A program made the position numbers and the translations under genes. 64,000 nt of DNA from Staphylococcus succinus (GTDB lineage Bacteria; Bacillota; Bacilli; Staphylococcales; Staphylococcaceae): the NCBI RefSeq assembly GCF_029024945.1, contig NZ_CP118976.1:1-64000 (forward strand). Reading direction: 5' to 3'. The notes under the pieces were generated by a model. That model was not told where the DNA came from, searched no databases, and was given only the letters and a program-made list of their open reading frames with translations. Within the stretch, counting starts at the first letter, position 1. Every line of letters begins with the position of its first letter. Positions 9,309 through 17,555 of this stretch are shown piece by piece.

Positions 9309-10121
9309 TTAATCCTCTAATGTTTTCATAATGTGTGGAATTTCGCTAATAAGTCTTGATGGTGGCACAACATACATTGTTTCTGCTAATTTCTCGCCGA
9401 TGAAACTATGTGCATAAACTGCGCTCGTTACAGCTTCTTGCATGTCATTAAACTGACCTACAAAGCTTGTAATCATGCCAGCTAAAGTATCGCCCATTCC
9501 ACCTGTAGCCATTGCAGGCGTACCAATAGGTAATTTATACTCATTATCTTTGAAATAAATTTCTGTGCCATGTTTTTTTAATACAATTGTGGCACCAATA
9601 CGGTCAGCTGCTTCACGATTACGCTCATCAGTTTGTTCTTCTATTGGAATATTACTTAAACGTTCCCACTCTTTTTGATGTGGTGTGAAAATCACTTTAC
9701 ATGTTGGTATGGCAGGTTTCAATTTGCTGAAAATGGTTATTGCATCTCCATCTACAATAAGCGTTTGGTGAGGTTGGATATTTTGTAGTAAGAAAGTAAT
9801 TGCATTATTACCTTTAAAATCACAACCTAATCCAGGTCCGATAAGGATACAATCTGTATTTTCAATCATTTTAGTTAACATTTTTGTATCATTAATATCA
9901 ATAACCATCGCTTCAGGACAACGCGAGTGAAGTGCAGCGTGATTAGTTGGATGTGTTGCTACTGTGATTAATCCACTACCACTATATACACATGCACGTG
10001 CAGCAAGCATGATTGCGCCCCCTAAATTGACATTGCCTCCAATTAAAAGAATCTTACCATAATCACCTTTGTGCGTTTCATCTTTACGTTTTGGAATGCT
10101 GACTGATGACAAAATTTCCAA
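9309..10121 (-). CDS. nnrD: ADP-dependent NAD(P)H-hydrate dehydratase
   Basis: NnrD repairs hydrated NADH and NADPH at the expense of ADP. The 270-residue ribokinase-like (YjeF C-terminal) fold is recognised by GGNVNLGGA near residue 30, the NPxGN-like region near the middle (DGDAITIF) and the catalytic-loop GGMGDTLAG near 212. The start is a TTG at 10121 with a strong AAGGAGG (10129-10135) 7 nt upstream; no ATG lies nearby. It has no fused YjeF_N epimerase domain. The gene converges with gyrA. Confidence 0.93.
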   Translation of the reverse strand: MEILSSVSIPKRKDETHKGDYGKILLIGGNVNLGGAIMLAARACVYSGSGLITVATHPTNHAALHSRCPEAMVIDINDTKMLTKMIENTDCILIGPGLGCDFKGNNAITFLLQNIQPHQTLIVDGDAITIFSKLKPAIPTCKVIFTPHQKEWERLSNIPIEEQTDERNREAADRIGATIVLKKHGTEIYFKDNEYKLPIGTPAMATGGMGDTLAGMITSFVGQFNDMQEAVTSAVYAHSFIGEKLAETMYVVPPSRLISEIPHIMKTLED

Positions 10122-10655
10122 TTTGAAACCTCCTTTTAAAGCTAATAATCTTCTATGTGTGTGCTTATAATTTTTATAATATGATTTATGATTGCTTGAA
10201 AAAAATAGAAGTAAATCACTTTAATATCATAAAGGAATTACTTAAGAGGTTGAGACAAATGTATTTTATACAATGGCAGACCGATTTGCGGCATCCGAAG
10301 TACGTTGTCACAAAATTTACCCGACTCATTCAAATTTAAGAAATAATTTGTGTGTCGACCAATTTTGTTTAAAACATAAATACTTTTATCCCGACCTCTT
10401 TAAATGTCATATTTTTTATTAGTTTTTCAAATACAATAGAGTATATTATACCTGCTTTGCACTTTAGTCAATAGTTAAAGAGATGAAGACATTATTTATA
10501 GTTATAAAAATTTAAGTAAAGACTCCTTTATCCCATTAAAACAGTAATTTAATACCATGTTACGGATGTGCGTTATGCTATTGTTCTATTAAATTTGTAA
10601 GCGTATACTCGGATTAATTGAAGAGAAATTATAAAACAAACAAGGAGATGGGTAT
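10122..10655. other. Intergenic region between divergent nnrD and hutH
   Basis: The 534-bp gap holds the nnrD leader, the repeat-bounded element at 10242-10403 and about 250 bp of A/T-rich upstream sequence for hutH. A 60-codon frame at 10157-10339 lacks a ribosome site and coding character, so I do not call it. No further structure was recognised. Confidence 0.5.
10242..10403. repeat. Intergenic element bounded by GAGGTTGAGA / CCCGACCTC inverted ends
   Basis: TTAAGAGGTTGAGA at 10242-10255 is nearly complementary to the stretch ending GACCTCTTTAA at 10390-10403, so the ends can pair across about 135 bp. Staphylococcal intergenic regions often carry structured repeats with GGGACA/GTCCC-type ends, and this resembles them. 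It could be a non-coding RNA or a mobile palindromic repeat. The type is not certain. Confidence 0.4.
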
Positions 10656-12164
10656 ATGACATTACAACTTAATGGAGACATATTAACAATTAATGATATA
10701 AAGAGATTTTTATATGAAGAAGACAGCGTAGCGATTACAGAAGATGCTTATGAACGTGTGAAGAAGAGTCGAGCAATAGTCGAAAATATTATTAAAAATA
10801 AAGAAACTATTTATGGTATTACTACGGGATTTGGATTATTTAGTGATGTCCGTATAGATGAAGGCGAATATAATCAGTTACAAGTTAATTTAATTCGCTC
10901 ACATGCGTGTGGTATAGGTAAACCATTTTCAGAAGAAGTTTCATTAGTGATGATGATATTAAGATTGAATACATTATTAAAAGGCCACTCTGGCGCCACT
11001 GTAGATTTAGTAGATCAATTAGTTTACTTCATCAACCAACGTATCATACCAGTTGTTCCGCAACAAGGTTCACTCGGTGCTTCTGGTGATTTAGCGCCAC
11101 TTTCACACTTAGCATTAGCTTTAATCGGTGAGGGTAATGTATTTTACCAAGGCGAAGAGGTAGACAGTAGATATGTCTTAAAAAAATTAAATCATAAAGC
11201 ATTAGAACTACAAGCTAAAGAAGGTTTGGCATTAATTAACGGTACACAAGCAATGACTGCACAAGGTGTTATAAACTATATTGAAGCAGAGAATTTAGGC
11301 TATCAAGCTGAATGGATTTCTGCACTTACACACCAAGCTTTAAATGGTATTACAGATGCTTATAATGAAAATGTACATAAAGTACGTAATTTCCAAGAAC
11401 AAATAGATGTTGCAGCACGTATGTTGGATTGGTTGGAAGGATCTGAGTTAACGACGAAACAAGGAGAAGTACGCGTACAAGATGCTTATACATTGCGTTG
11501 TATTCCTCAAATACATGGCGCTAGTTTCCAAGTCTTCAATTATGTTAAAGAAAAGTTAGAGTGCGAAATGAATGCAGCTAATGATAATCCTTTAATATTT
11601 GATGAAGGTGATGAGAAACTTGTAATTTCTGGCGGTAACTTCCATGGCCAACCTATTGCCTTTGCCTTAGACTTCTTGAAACTTGGTGTGAGTGAGCTTG
11701 CAAATGTTTCAGAACGTCGTCTAGAACGCCTTGTGAATCCTCAGTTGAATAATGGGCTACCTGCCTTCTTAAGCCCACAACCAGGTTTACAAAGTGGTGC
11801 AATGATAATGCAATATGCAGCAGCAAGTTTAGTATCAGAGAATAAAACACTTGCCCATCCAGCGAGTGTGGATTCTATTCCATCTTCAGCAAATCAAGAA
11901 GATCATGTTTCTATGGGGACTATTGGTGCACGCCATGGCTATCAAATGATTGAAAATGCACGCCGAGTTTTAGCAATAGAAACAATCATTGCATTACAAG
12001 CGGTAGAATATAAAGACATTGATAAACTATCACCTAAGACATATGAAAAATATCAATCCTTACGTCAACTTGTCCCTTCAATTACTGAAGATAGACAATT
12101 CCATAAAGATATTGAAGCAGTATCACAATATTTACAAGATATGGCATATAGTGATGAAATATAA
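10656..12164 (+). CDS. hutH: Histidine ammonia-lyase
   Basis: HutH deaminates L-histidine to urocanate, the first step of histidine degradation, in the cytoplasm. The protein has 502 residues, normal for the family. The Ala142-Ser143-Gly144 triad in GSLGASGDLAPLSH cyclises to the MIO electrophile, and Tyr53 lies in the conserved YGITTGFG. The ATG has an AAGGAGATG site upstream. No other hut genes are adjacent, as is usual for hutH in the staphylococcal origin region. It is followed by the serS T-box. Confidence 0.97.
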   Translation: MTLQLNGDILTINDIKRFLYEEDSVAITEDAYERVKKSRAIVENIIKNKETIYGITTGFGLFSDVRIDEGEYNQLQVNLIRSHACGIGKPFSEEVSLVMMILRLNTLLKGHSGATVDLVDQLVYFINQRIIPVVPQQGSLGASGDLAPLSHLALALIGEGNVFYQGEEVDSRYVLKKLNHKALELQAKEGLALINGTQAMTAQGVINYIEAENLGYQAEWISALTHQALNGITDAYNENVHKVRNFQEQIDVAARMLDWLEGSELTTKQGEVRVQDAYTLRCIPQIHGASFQVFNYVKEKLECEMNAANDNPLIFDEGDEKLVISGGNFHGQPIAFALDFLKLGVSELANVSERRLERLVNPQLNNGLPAFLSPQPGLQSGAMIMQYAAASLVSENKTLAHPASVDSIPSSANQEDHVSMGTIGARHGYQMIENARRVLAIETIIALQAVEYKDIDKLSPKTYEKYQSLRQLVPSITEDRQFHKDIEAVSQYLQDMAYSDEI

Positions 12165-12184
12165 TTAGGACAATAGTATCTCTC

Positions 12185-12445
12185 TTGAAAATAGTGATGT
12201 TATTTGCTATATTTAAAGCAAGTAAATAAGTCATTGTTCGTAGGATAAGTAATATTAATTGCTTGATTTCAGAGAGCTTGTGGTTAGTGAGAACAAGTAA
12301 TCGGCATTAATATGAATCTACCTACTTTATAGAGAACAATCGGTTTTAGCCGTTATTTTAGTGAGAGAGCAGTCTGATTTGACTGTTAAATAGGGTGGCA
12401 ACGCGTAGACCACGTCCCTTGTAAAGGGGGACGTGGTCTTTTCTA
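12185..12445 (+). promoter_or_regulatory. T-box leader controlling serS (Ser specifier UCU)
   Basis: The region has the T-box order. A long stem I contains AGAGAGCTTGTGG and ends at a specifier-loop candidate GAA-TCT-ACC, with TCT (Ser) at 12317-12319 followed by A. The T-box AGGGTGGCAACGCG at 12392-12405 then base-pairs with uncharged tRNA. A strong terminator stem (AGACCACGTCCC with GGGACGTGGTCT) plus T-run lies at 12407-12443. Uncharged tRNA-Ser would favour the antiterminator and serS expression. Confidence 0.92.
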
Positions 12446-12490
12446 TGCGTTTTTATCCAATAATTTAAAAAATGAAAGGATGGAAATAAC

Positions 12491-13765
12491 ATGTTAGATA
12501 TAAAAGTTTTCCGTAATGAACCAGATTTCATTAAAGAAAAAGTCAAAAAACGTGGTATGGATGTAAAAGTTGTAGATGATGTATTGGAATTAGATGAGCA
12601 ACGTCGTCAGTTAATTAGTAAAGCAGAAGAAATGAAAGCAGAGCGTAATAAAGTAAGTGGAGAAATTGCTCAAAAGAAACGTAATAAAGAAGATGCCGAT
12701 GATGCAATTACAGCAATGCGTAATCTTGGTGATGAAATTAAAGCATTAGATGATACTTTAAACCAAGTTGATCAAGAGCTTAATGACAAATTATCTCGTA
12801 TTCCAAATATCATTCAAGATGAAGTGCCAGAAGGTGCTACAGAAGATGATAATGTAGAAGTTAAGCGTTGGGGCACGCCAAGATCATTTGACTTTGAAGC
12901 CCAAGCACATTGGGATTTAGTAGAAGCGTTAAAAATGGTCGATTTTGAACGTGCTGCTAAGGTTTCAGGTGCGCGATTCGTATTCTTAACAGGTGAAGGT
13001 GCACAATTAGAAAGAGCGTTAATGAATTACATGATTACAAAACATACAACACAACATGGTTATACTGAAATGATGGTGCCACAATTAGTAAATGCAGATT
13101 CAATGTACGGTACAGGTCAATTGCCTAAATTTGAAGAAGATTTATTTAAAGTTGAAAAGGAAGGCTTATATACAATTCCAACAGCTGAAGTACCACTTAC
13201 GAACTACTATCGTAATGAAATTATTGATCCAGACGTGCTACCAGCTAAATTTACAGCACAATCAGCATGTTATCGCAGTGAAGCGGGTTCTGCTGGACGT
13301 GATACAAGAGGCCTTATTCGTTTACACCAATTCGATAAAGTAGAAATGGTGCGCGTAGAAAAACCTGAAGACTCTTGGCAAGCACTTGAAGAAATGACGG
13401 GACATGCAGAAGCAATATTAGAAGAACTTGGTTTACCTTATCGTCGTGTAAACTTATGCACAGGAGATATTGGATTTGGCGCAAGTAAAACTTATGATTT
13501 AGAAGTTTGGTTACCGAGCTATAATGATTACAAAGAAATAAGTTCTTGTTCAAATATTACTGATTTCCAAGCGCGTCGAGCTAATATTCGTTTCAAACGT
13601 GATAAAAATTCAAAACCAGAGTTAGTCCACACACTTAATGGTAGTGGTTTAGCAGTTGGACGTACATTTGCCGCTATAGTTGAAAATTATCAAAATGAAG
13701 ATGGATCAGTAACAATTCCAGAAGTATTGGTTCCATTTATGGGTGGTAAAACAGTTATTCAATAA
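12491..13765 (+). CDS. serS: Seryl-tRNA synthetase
   Basis: SerS charges tRNA-Ser with serine and is a class II synthetase. The N-terminal coiled-coil arm (residues about 25-100, rich in Lys and Glu) grips the long variable arm of the tRNA. Motif 2 (RSEAGSAGRDTRGL) and motif 3 (NGSGLAVGRTFAAI) are present, and the 424-residue length is normal. An AAAGGATGG site precedes the ATG. Expression is controlled by the T-box leader immediately upstream, and a hairpin terminator follows. Confidence 0.98.
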   Translation: MLDIKVFRNEPDFIKEKVKKRGMDVKVVDDVLELDEQRRQLISKAEEMKAERNKVSGEIAQKKRNKEDADDAITAMRNLGDEIKALDDTLNQVDQELNDKLSRIPNIIQDEVPEGATEDDNVEVKRWGTPRSFDFEAQAHWDLVEALKMVDFERAAKVSGARFVFLTGEGAQLERALMNYMITKHTTQHGYTEMMVPQLVNADSMYGTGQLPKFEEDLFKVEKEGLYTIPTAEVPLTNYYRNEIIDPDVLPAKFTAQSACYRSEAGSAGRDTRGLIRLHQFDKVEMVRVEKPEDSWQALEEMTGHAEAILEELGLPYRRVNLCTGDIGFGASKTYDLEVWLPSYNDYKEISSCSNITDFQARRANIRFKRDKNSKPELVHTLNGSGLAVGRTFAAIVENYQNEDGSVTIPEVLVPFMGGKTVIQ

Positions 13766-13799
13766 GTTCAATAAATATAATAAAGTAACACTAAGAATC

Positions 13800-13832
13800 G
13801 CATGACAACAAACTTTGTCATGTGGTTTTTTG
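13800..13832 (+). terminator. Terminator after serS
   Basis: CATGACAA (13801-13808) pairs with TTGTCATG (13815-13822), followed by a T-rich tract. Confidence 0.8.
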
Positions 13833-13849
13833 TTTTATAAGGTAGGGTA

Positions 13850-13980
13850 GGGGAGGTGTAAATAAAGAAAAAATTATAAAAATATTAAAAACAAAGCGGC
13901 GAATCAGAAGAGAAATAGATGAAGTGCTAGAGAAAACGAGAGGGATGTCTAAAGATTTAAAGAAAATTCTGAAACTATAA
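13850..13980 (+). pseudogene. Possible small-gene remnant without a start codon
   Basis: A ribosome-site-like GGGGAGGTG at 13850-13858 is followed by an open frame ending TAA at 13978-13980. The frame encodes a highly basic peptide (KTKRRIRREIDEVLEKTR...KKILKL). No ATG, GTG or TTG stands at a suitable distance from the site; the first in-frame ATG is only 11 codons before the stop. It looks like a decayed small gene or one using a rare start. No family was recognised. Confidence 0.25.
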
Positions 13981-13993
13981 TTAGGTTGTTAAA

Positions 13994-14053
13994 TCAACGT
14001 CTTTACACATCCGTTTGTCTTCTGTCACACAAACGGATGTGTAAAGACGTTGA
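13994..14053. repeat. 25-bp perfect inverted repeat between serS and azlC
   Basis: The left arm at 13994-14018 and the right arm at 14029-14053 are perfect reverse complements over 25 bp, with a 10-nt loop. The arms contain ACGTCTTTACACATCC and its complement. No T-run follows, so it is not a typical terminator. It lies 64 bp before the azlC start and would be in the azlC leader or act as a DNA cruciform. Confidence 0.9.
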
Positions 14054-14116
14054 ATGATGTTTATACTTTATATTAAAATACAGCTATTATTTTAGTTAGT
14101 ATAAAGGAGTGAGACT

Positions 14117-14812
14117 GTGGAGGCACATGTAACGTTTAGACAAGGTGTTAAAGAATGCATACCTACGTTGTTAGGGTATGCAGGGGTGGGATTGTCATTT
14201 GGTATTGTGGCAATAGCCTCAGGTTTTAGTTTGTTGGAAATCGTTTTGCTCAGTCTTGTCATTTATGCTGGTGCAGCGCAGTTTATTATTTGTGCGTTAG
14301 TCATATCAGGAACACCTATTTCGGCGATTATTTTAACTACTTTTATTGTTAATTCTAGAATGTTTTTACTGAGTATGACGCTTGCACCAAGTTATAAAAA
14401 CTATGGATTATTTAACCGGCTAGGTCTTGGGACGTTAATTACAGATGAAACGTTTGGTGTCGCGATTACGCCACATCTAAAAGGGGAAAAAATTAATGAC
14501 CGCTGGCTACATGGATTAAATATTACTGCATACTTATTTTGGACGCTTGCTTCGATTGCGGGCGCAGTTTTTGGTAAATACATACATAACCCAGATGCAT
14601 TAGGTCTCGATTTCGCAATTACTGCTATGTTTATCTTTTTAGCAATTTCCCAGTTTGAAACTATTCAACGCTCACACATTAAGACTTATCTTGTATTAAT
14701 CGTGTGCGTCATTATTATGATGCTTTTATTTAGTTTGATAATGCCGTCATACATAGCAATTATTCTTGCAGCTACACTAACGGCTACTTTAGGGGTGGTG
14801 ATGGATCGATGA
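14117..14812 (+). CDS. azlC: Branched-chain amino acid exporter, large subunit (AzlC family)
   Basis: AzlC with AzlD forms a LIV-E type exporter for branched-chain amino acids or analogues. The 231-residue protein is strongly hydrophobic, with the family features YAGVGLSFGIVA near the start, YAGAAQFI near residue 50 and NSRMFLLSM near 80. The start is GTG 14117 with a GGAGTGAG site just upstream. Its end overlaps azlD by 4 bp. Substrate specificity is inferred from the family only. Confidence 0.9.
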   Translation: MEAHVTFRQGVKECIPTLLGYAGVGLSFGIVAIASGFSLLEIVLLSLVIYAGAAQFIICALVISGTPISAIILTTFIVNSRMFLLSMTLAPSYKNYGLFNRLGLGTLITDETFGVAITPHLKGEKINDRWLHGLNITAYLFWTLASIAGAVFGKYIHNPDALGLDFAITAMFIFLAISQFETIQRSHIKTYLVLIVCVIIMMLLFSLIMPSYIAIILAATLTATLGVVMDR

Positions 14813-15138
14813 CAACTACAATACATATGCTAATGATTATCTTATTGTGTGGTATTGTGACATGGCTTACACGTGTAATACCATTCGTTATGATATCCAA
14901 GATACGTTTATCTGAAAAGACAGTAAAATGGCTATCTTTTATTCCTATAACATTATTTACAGCGTTGGTTATTGATGGAGCAATAGAACAACATGAAGGT
15001 AGCATGGGTTATAATTTGAACGTGCCATTCTTAGTCACGATGATCCCAACCATTTTGATTGCACTATACACCAGAAGTCTAACGATTACGATCATTAGTG
15101 GAATTGTTATTACAGCAATTATACGATGGTTCTTTTAA
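14809..15138 (+). CDS. azlD: Branched-chain amino acid exporter, small subunit (AzlD family)
   Basis: AzlD is the small membrane partner of AzlC. The 109 residues contain three to four hydrophobic segments. The TRVIPF motif near residue 22 is typical of AzlD. The ATG overlaps the azlC stop (ATGA), so the two are translationally coupled. The sequence is complete. Confidence 0.9.
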   Translation: MTTTIHMLMIILLCGIVTWLTRVIPFVMISKIRLSEKTVKWLSFIPITLFTALVIDGAIEQHEGSMGYNLNVPFLVTMIPTILIALYTRSLTITIISGIVITAIIRWFF

Positions 15139-15225
15139 TTATTTCATTGATGTAAGTCGTAATATCCGTTAGAATGACAATAATTAGAAAATTATGAAAT
15201 TTATTTCACGTATGTTTATTAGGCA

Positions 15226-15254
15226 ATGACATTTAGTACACTGAGACATATACA
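15226..15254 (+). promoter_or_regulatory. Promoter for the metX SAM-riboswitch transcript
   Basis: -35 ATGACA (15226-15231), 17-bp spacer and -10 TATACA(AT) (15249-15254) place the transcript start just before the riboswitch aptamer. An alternative TTGATG/TAGAAT pair with 17-bp spacing lies at 15147-15175. Confidence 0.6.
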
Positions 15255-15267
15255 ATTAAAATCAAAT

Positions 15268-15406
15268 CTTATTTCGAGAAGCTGAGGGATTTGGCCCCGT
15301 GAAGCTTCAGCAACCGGCTAGTTTAAGTACGGTGCTAAAACCAACGAGAGACTCGAATGATAAGTATTATTAACTTCTTACTTATAATGAGTGAGGAGTT
15401 TTTTAT
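15268..15406 (+). promoter_or_regulatory. SAM-I (S-box) riboswitch and terminator upstream of metX
   Basis: The aptamer has the S-box core GAAGCTGAGGGATTTGGCCC, AAGCTTCAGCAACCGG and GGTGCTAAAACCAACGAGAG. The ends CTTATTTCGAG (15268-15278) and CTCGAATGATAAG (to 15364) form P1. A terminator stem follows (AACTTCTTACT 15372-15382 with AGTGAGGAGTT 15390-15400) with six T. High S-adenosylmethionine would stabilise P1 and stop transcription before metX. Confidence 0.95.
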
Positions 15407-15423
15407 TAAGTGGGGGGTAAATC

Positions 15424-16392
15424 ATGACGGATTATACGGTTGATACATTAGAATTAGGGCCATTTACAACAGAGTCAGGTGAGACAATCTCTAACCTAAA
15501 GTTACGATATGAGCATGTTGGATTAACAGGACAACCGCTTGTCGTAGTATGCCATGCGTTAACAGGAAACCATTTAACTTATGGAACAAGTGAAAATCCC
15601 GGTTGGTGGAGAGAAATTATTGACGGTGGTTATATGCCAATACATGATTATCAATTTTTAACATTTAATGTAATAGGTAGCCCGTATGGTTCAAGTTCAG
15701 CGCTAACTGATGAAGATTTTCCACAACATCTTACGTTACGTGATATTGTACGCGCCATAGAATTGGGTATTGAAACATTAGGACATCAAAAAATTAATAT
15801 TCTTATCGGTGGGTCTTTAGGCGGCATGCAAGCAGTGGAATTATTGTACAACCGTAAATTTGTTGTTGAAAAGGCTGTGATTCTTGCAGCTACAGATAGA
15901 ACTTCCTCGTATAGCCGTGCCTTTAATCAAATTGCGAGACAGTCTATCCATTTGGATCGCAAGGAAGGCATGAGTATTGCAAGACAGCTGGGGTTCTTAA
16001 CGTATCGTTCATCTAAAAGTTATGATAAGCGTTTTACACCAGACCAAGTCGTGGCTTATCAAAAACACCAAGGCGATAAATTCAAAAATTACTTTGATGC
16101 AGCTTGCTATTTAACACTACTGGATGTCTTGGACAGTCATGACGTAGATAGAGGGCGTGATGACGTGGACGCCGTGTTTAGGCAATTAGATACGAAAGTA
16201 ATGACTATGGGATTTACAGATGACTTGCTTTATCCAGATGACCTTGTACGTGCAGTAGGGGAGCGCTTTAAATATCATAAACACTTTTTTGTGCCAGATA
16301 ATGTGGGGCATGATGGTTTCTTACTTAATTTTAATGACTGGGCACCTAATTTATATCATTTCTTAAAAGTTTCTCAATTTAAAAGAAAATGA
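15424..16392 (+). CDS. metX: Homoserine O-acetyltransferase (MetX)
   Basis: MetX acylates homoserine with acetyl-CoA, the entry step to methionine; it is an alpha/beta-hydrolase. The nucleophile is Ser131 in IGGSLGGMQ, and the catalytic His lies in NVGHDGF near residue 299. At 322 residues it is shorter than the 370-residue enzymes of many bacteria, but this is usual in staphylococci. A SAM riboswitch directly upstream supports the methionine assignment. Some relatives prefer succinyl-CoA, so the acyl donor is inferred. Confidence 0.93.
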   Translation: MTDYTVDTLELGPFTTESGETISNLKLRYEHVGLTGQPLVVVCHALTGNHLTYGTSENPGWWREIIDGGYMPIHDYQFLTFNVIGSPYGSSSALTDEDFPQHLTLRDIVRAIELGIETLGHQKINILIGGSLGGMQAVELLYNRKFVVEKAVILAATDRTSSYSRAFNQIARQSIHLDRKEGMSIARQLGFLTYRSSKSYDKRFTPDQVVAYQKHQGDKFKNYFDAACYLTLLDVLDSHDVDRGRDDVDAVFRQLDTKVMTMGFTDDLLYPDDLVRAVGERFKYHKHFFVPDNVGHDGFLLNFNDWAPNLYHFLKVSQFKRK

Positions 16393-16424
16393 TATGGCCT
16401 GAGTGAGCTAAATAAAATGACTTA

Positions 16425-16492
16425 TAGGACGAGAAGTAGTAACTATACTAGGCATATTTCATGCATGGTTCTTACTTGTCGTCCTATTTTTA
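16425..16492 (+). terminator. Terminator after metX
   Basis: TAGGACGAGAAGTA (16425-16438) pairs with TACTTGTCGTCCTA (16473-16486), one mismatch, followed by TTTTT. Confidence 0.8.
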
Positions 16493-16629
16493 TGTGAATG
16501 AACCATAAGCAACTACAGACTAATACAATTTATTTTAATCTTTAATTAATATGGGCGACAAAATTGTGAAAAAGTTTTAAAGAGGTTAAAATAGAAGTTA
16601 TAGTCAAAAATAGTATGGGAGTGGCGAAT

Positions 16630-17541
16630 TTGTTTTCAAAAATATATCCTAAGGCAGCTATCCTTGGTACATTAGCACTAATCATAGTCGCTTTAGCTTT
16701 ACATATATTACCACCGCTTGGACTGGTATTAAGTCTCTTTGCAACAATACCGGGCATTATCTTATGGCATAAATCTTTAGAAACATTTGGCATAACAGCG
16801 GTTATTACAGTTATTTTAACAACTTTATTGGGTAATATTTTTGTATTAACTATCATGGTCCTCGTACTCGTCTTGAGTTTCGTTGTAGGCCAATTATTAA
16901 AAGAACGTACGTCTAAAGAGCGTATACTTTATATTACAACTACATATATCAGTATAGTCTCATTAGTTGCAGTTATGGTCTTACAAGTATCTGATAAATT
17001 ACCAAAAGCAACAACAATTATGAAGCCAGTGAAACAACAATTGTATCATCTTATTTCAGAATCTGGAGCAAGCGCAGACTATAAACAAATGCTTGCAGAA
17101 GGCTTCCGTCAAGTTTCAGTGCAACTACCGAGTTATGTAATTTTTGCAGTATTTCTACTCGTATTAATCAATTTAATTATCACTTTTCCAATTTTACGTA
17201 AATTCAAGATTGCTACACCAATATTCAAACCATTATATGCATGGCAAATGAAGCGTTCATTATTATTTATTTATATAATTGTATTGCTTTGTGTTATGTT
17301 TGCCGCCCAACCGGGTACATTCCAAAGTACCGTATTAAATTTAGAAATTGTGTTATCATTATGTATGTATATTCAGGGATTAAGTGTTATTCACTTTTTT
17401 GGTAAAGCAAAATCCATGCCACCTGCACTTACAATTGTATTGATGGTGATAGGGACAATATTGATGCCAGTCACACACATTGTAAGTTTGCTGGGTGTTA
17501 TAGATTTATGTGTTAATCTAAAAAGTATCATTAAAAAATGA
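16630..17541 (+). CDS. DUF2232 (YybS-like) membrane protein
   Basis: This is a polytopic membrane protein of the DUF2232/YybS family, found just upstream of gdpP in Bacilli; its function is unknown. Hydrophobic segments are spread along the whole length, roughly eight. I start at TTG 16630, which has GGGAGTGG (16617-16624) six bases upstream. The in-frame ATG at 16615 overlaps that site and lacks one of its own. It lies 14 bp before gdpP, so the two are probably co-transcribed and may be linked to c-di-AMP or envelope function. Confidence 0.85.
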   Translation: MFSKIYPKAAILGTLALIIVALALHILPPLGLVLSLFATIPGIILWHKSLETFGITAVITVILTTLLGNIFVLTIMVLVLVLSFVVGQLLKERTSKERILYITTTYISIVSLVAVMVLQVSDKLPKATTIMKPVKQQLYHLISESGASADYKQMLAEGFRQVSVQLPSYVIFAVFLLVLINLIITFPILRKFKIATPIFKPLYAWQMKRSLLFIYIIVLLCVMFAAQPGTFQSTVLNLEIVLSLCMYIQGLSVIHFFGKAKSMPPALTIVLMVIGTILMPVTHIVSLLGVIDLCVNLKSIIKK

Positions 17542-17555
17542 TTTGAGGTGGAAGA

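Noticed and set aside
10157..10339. 60-codon plus-strand frame upstream of hutH
   Set aside because: No ribosome site, Cys/Ile/Gln-rich odd composition, and it overlaps the repeat-bounded element.
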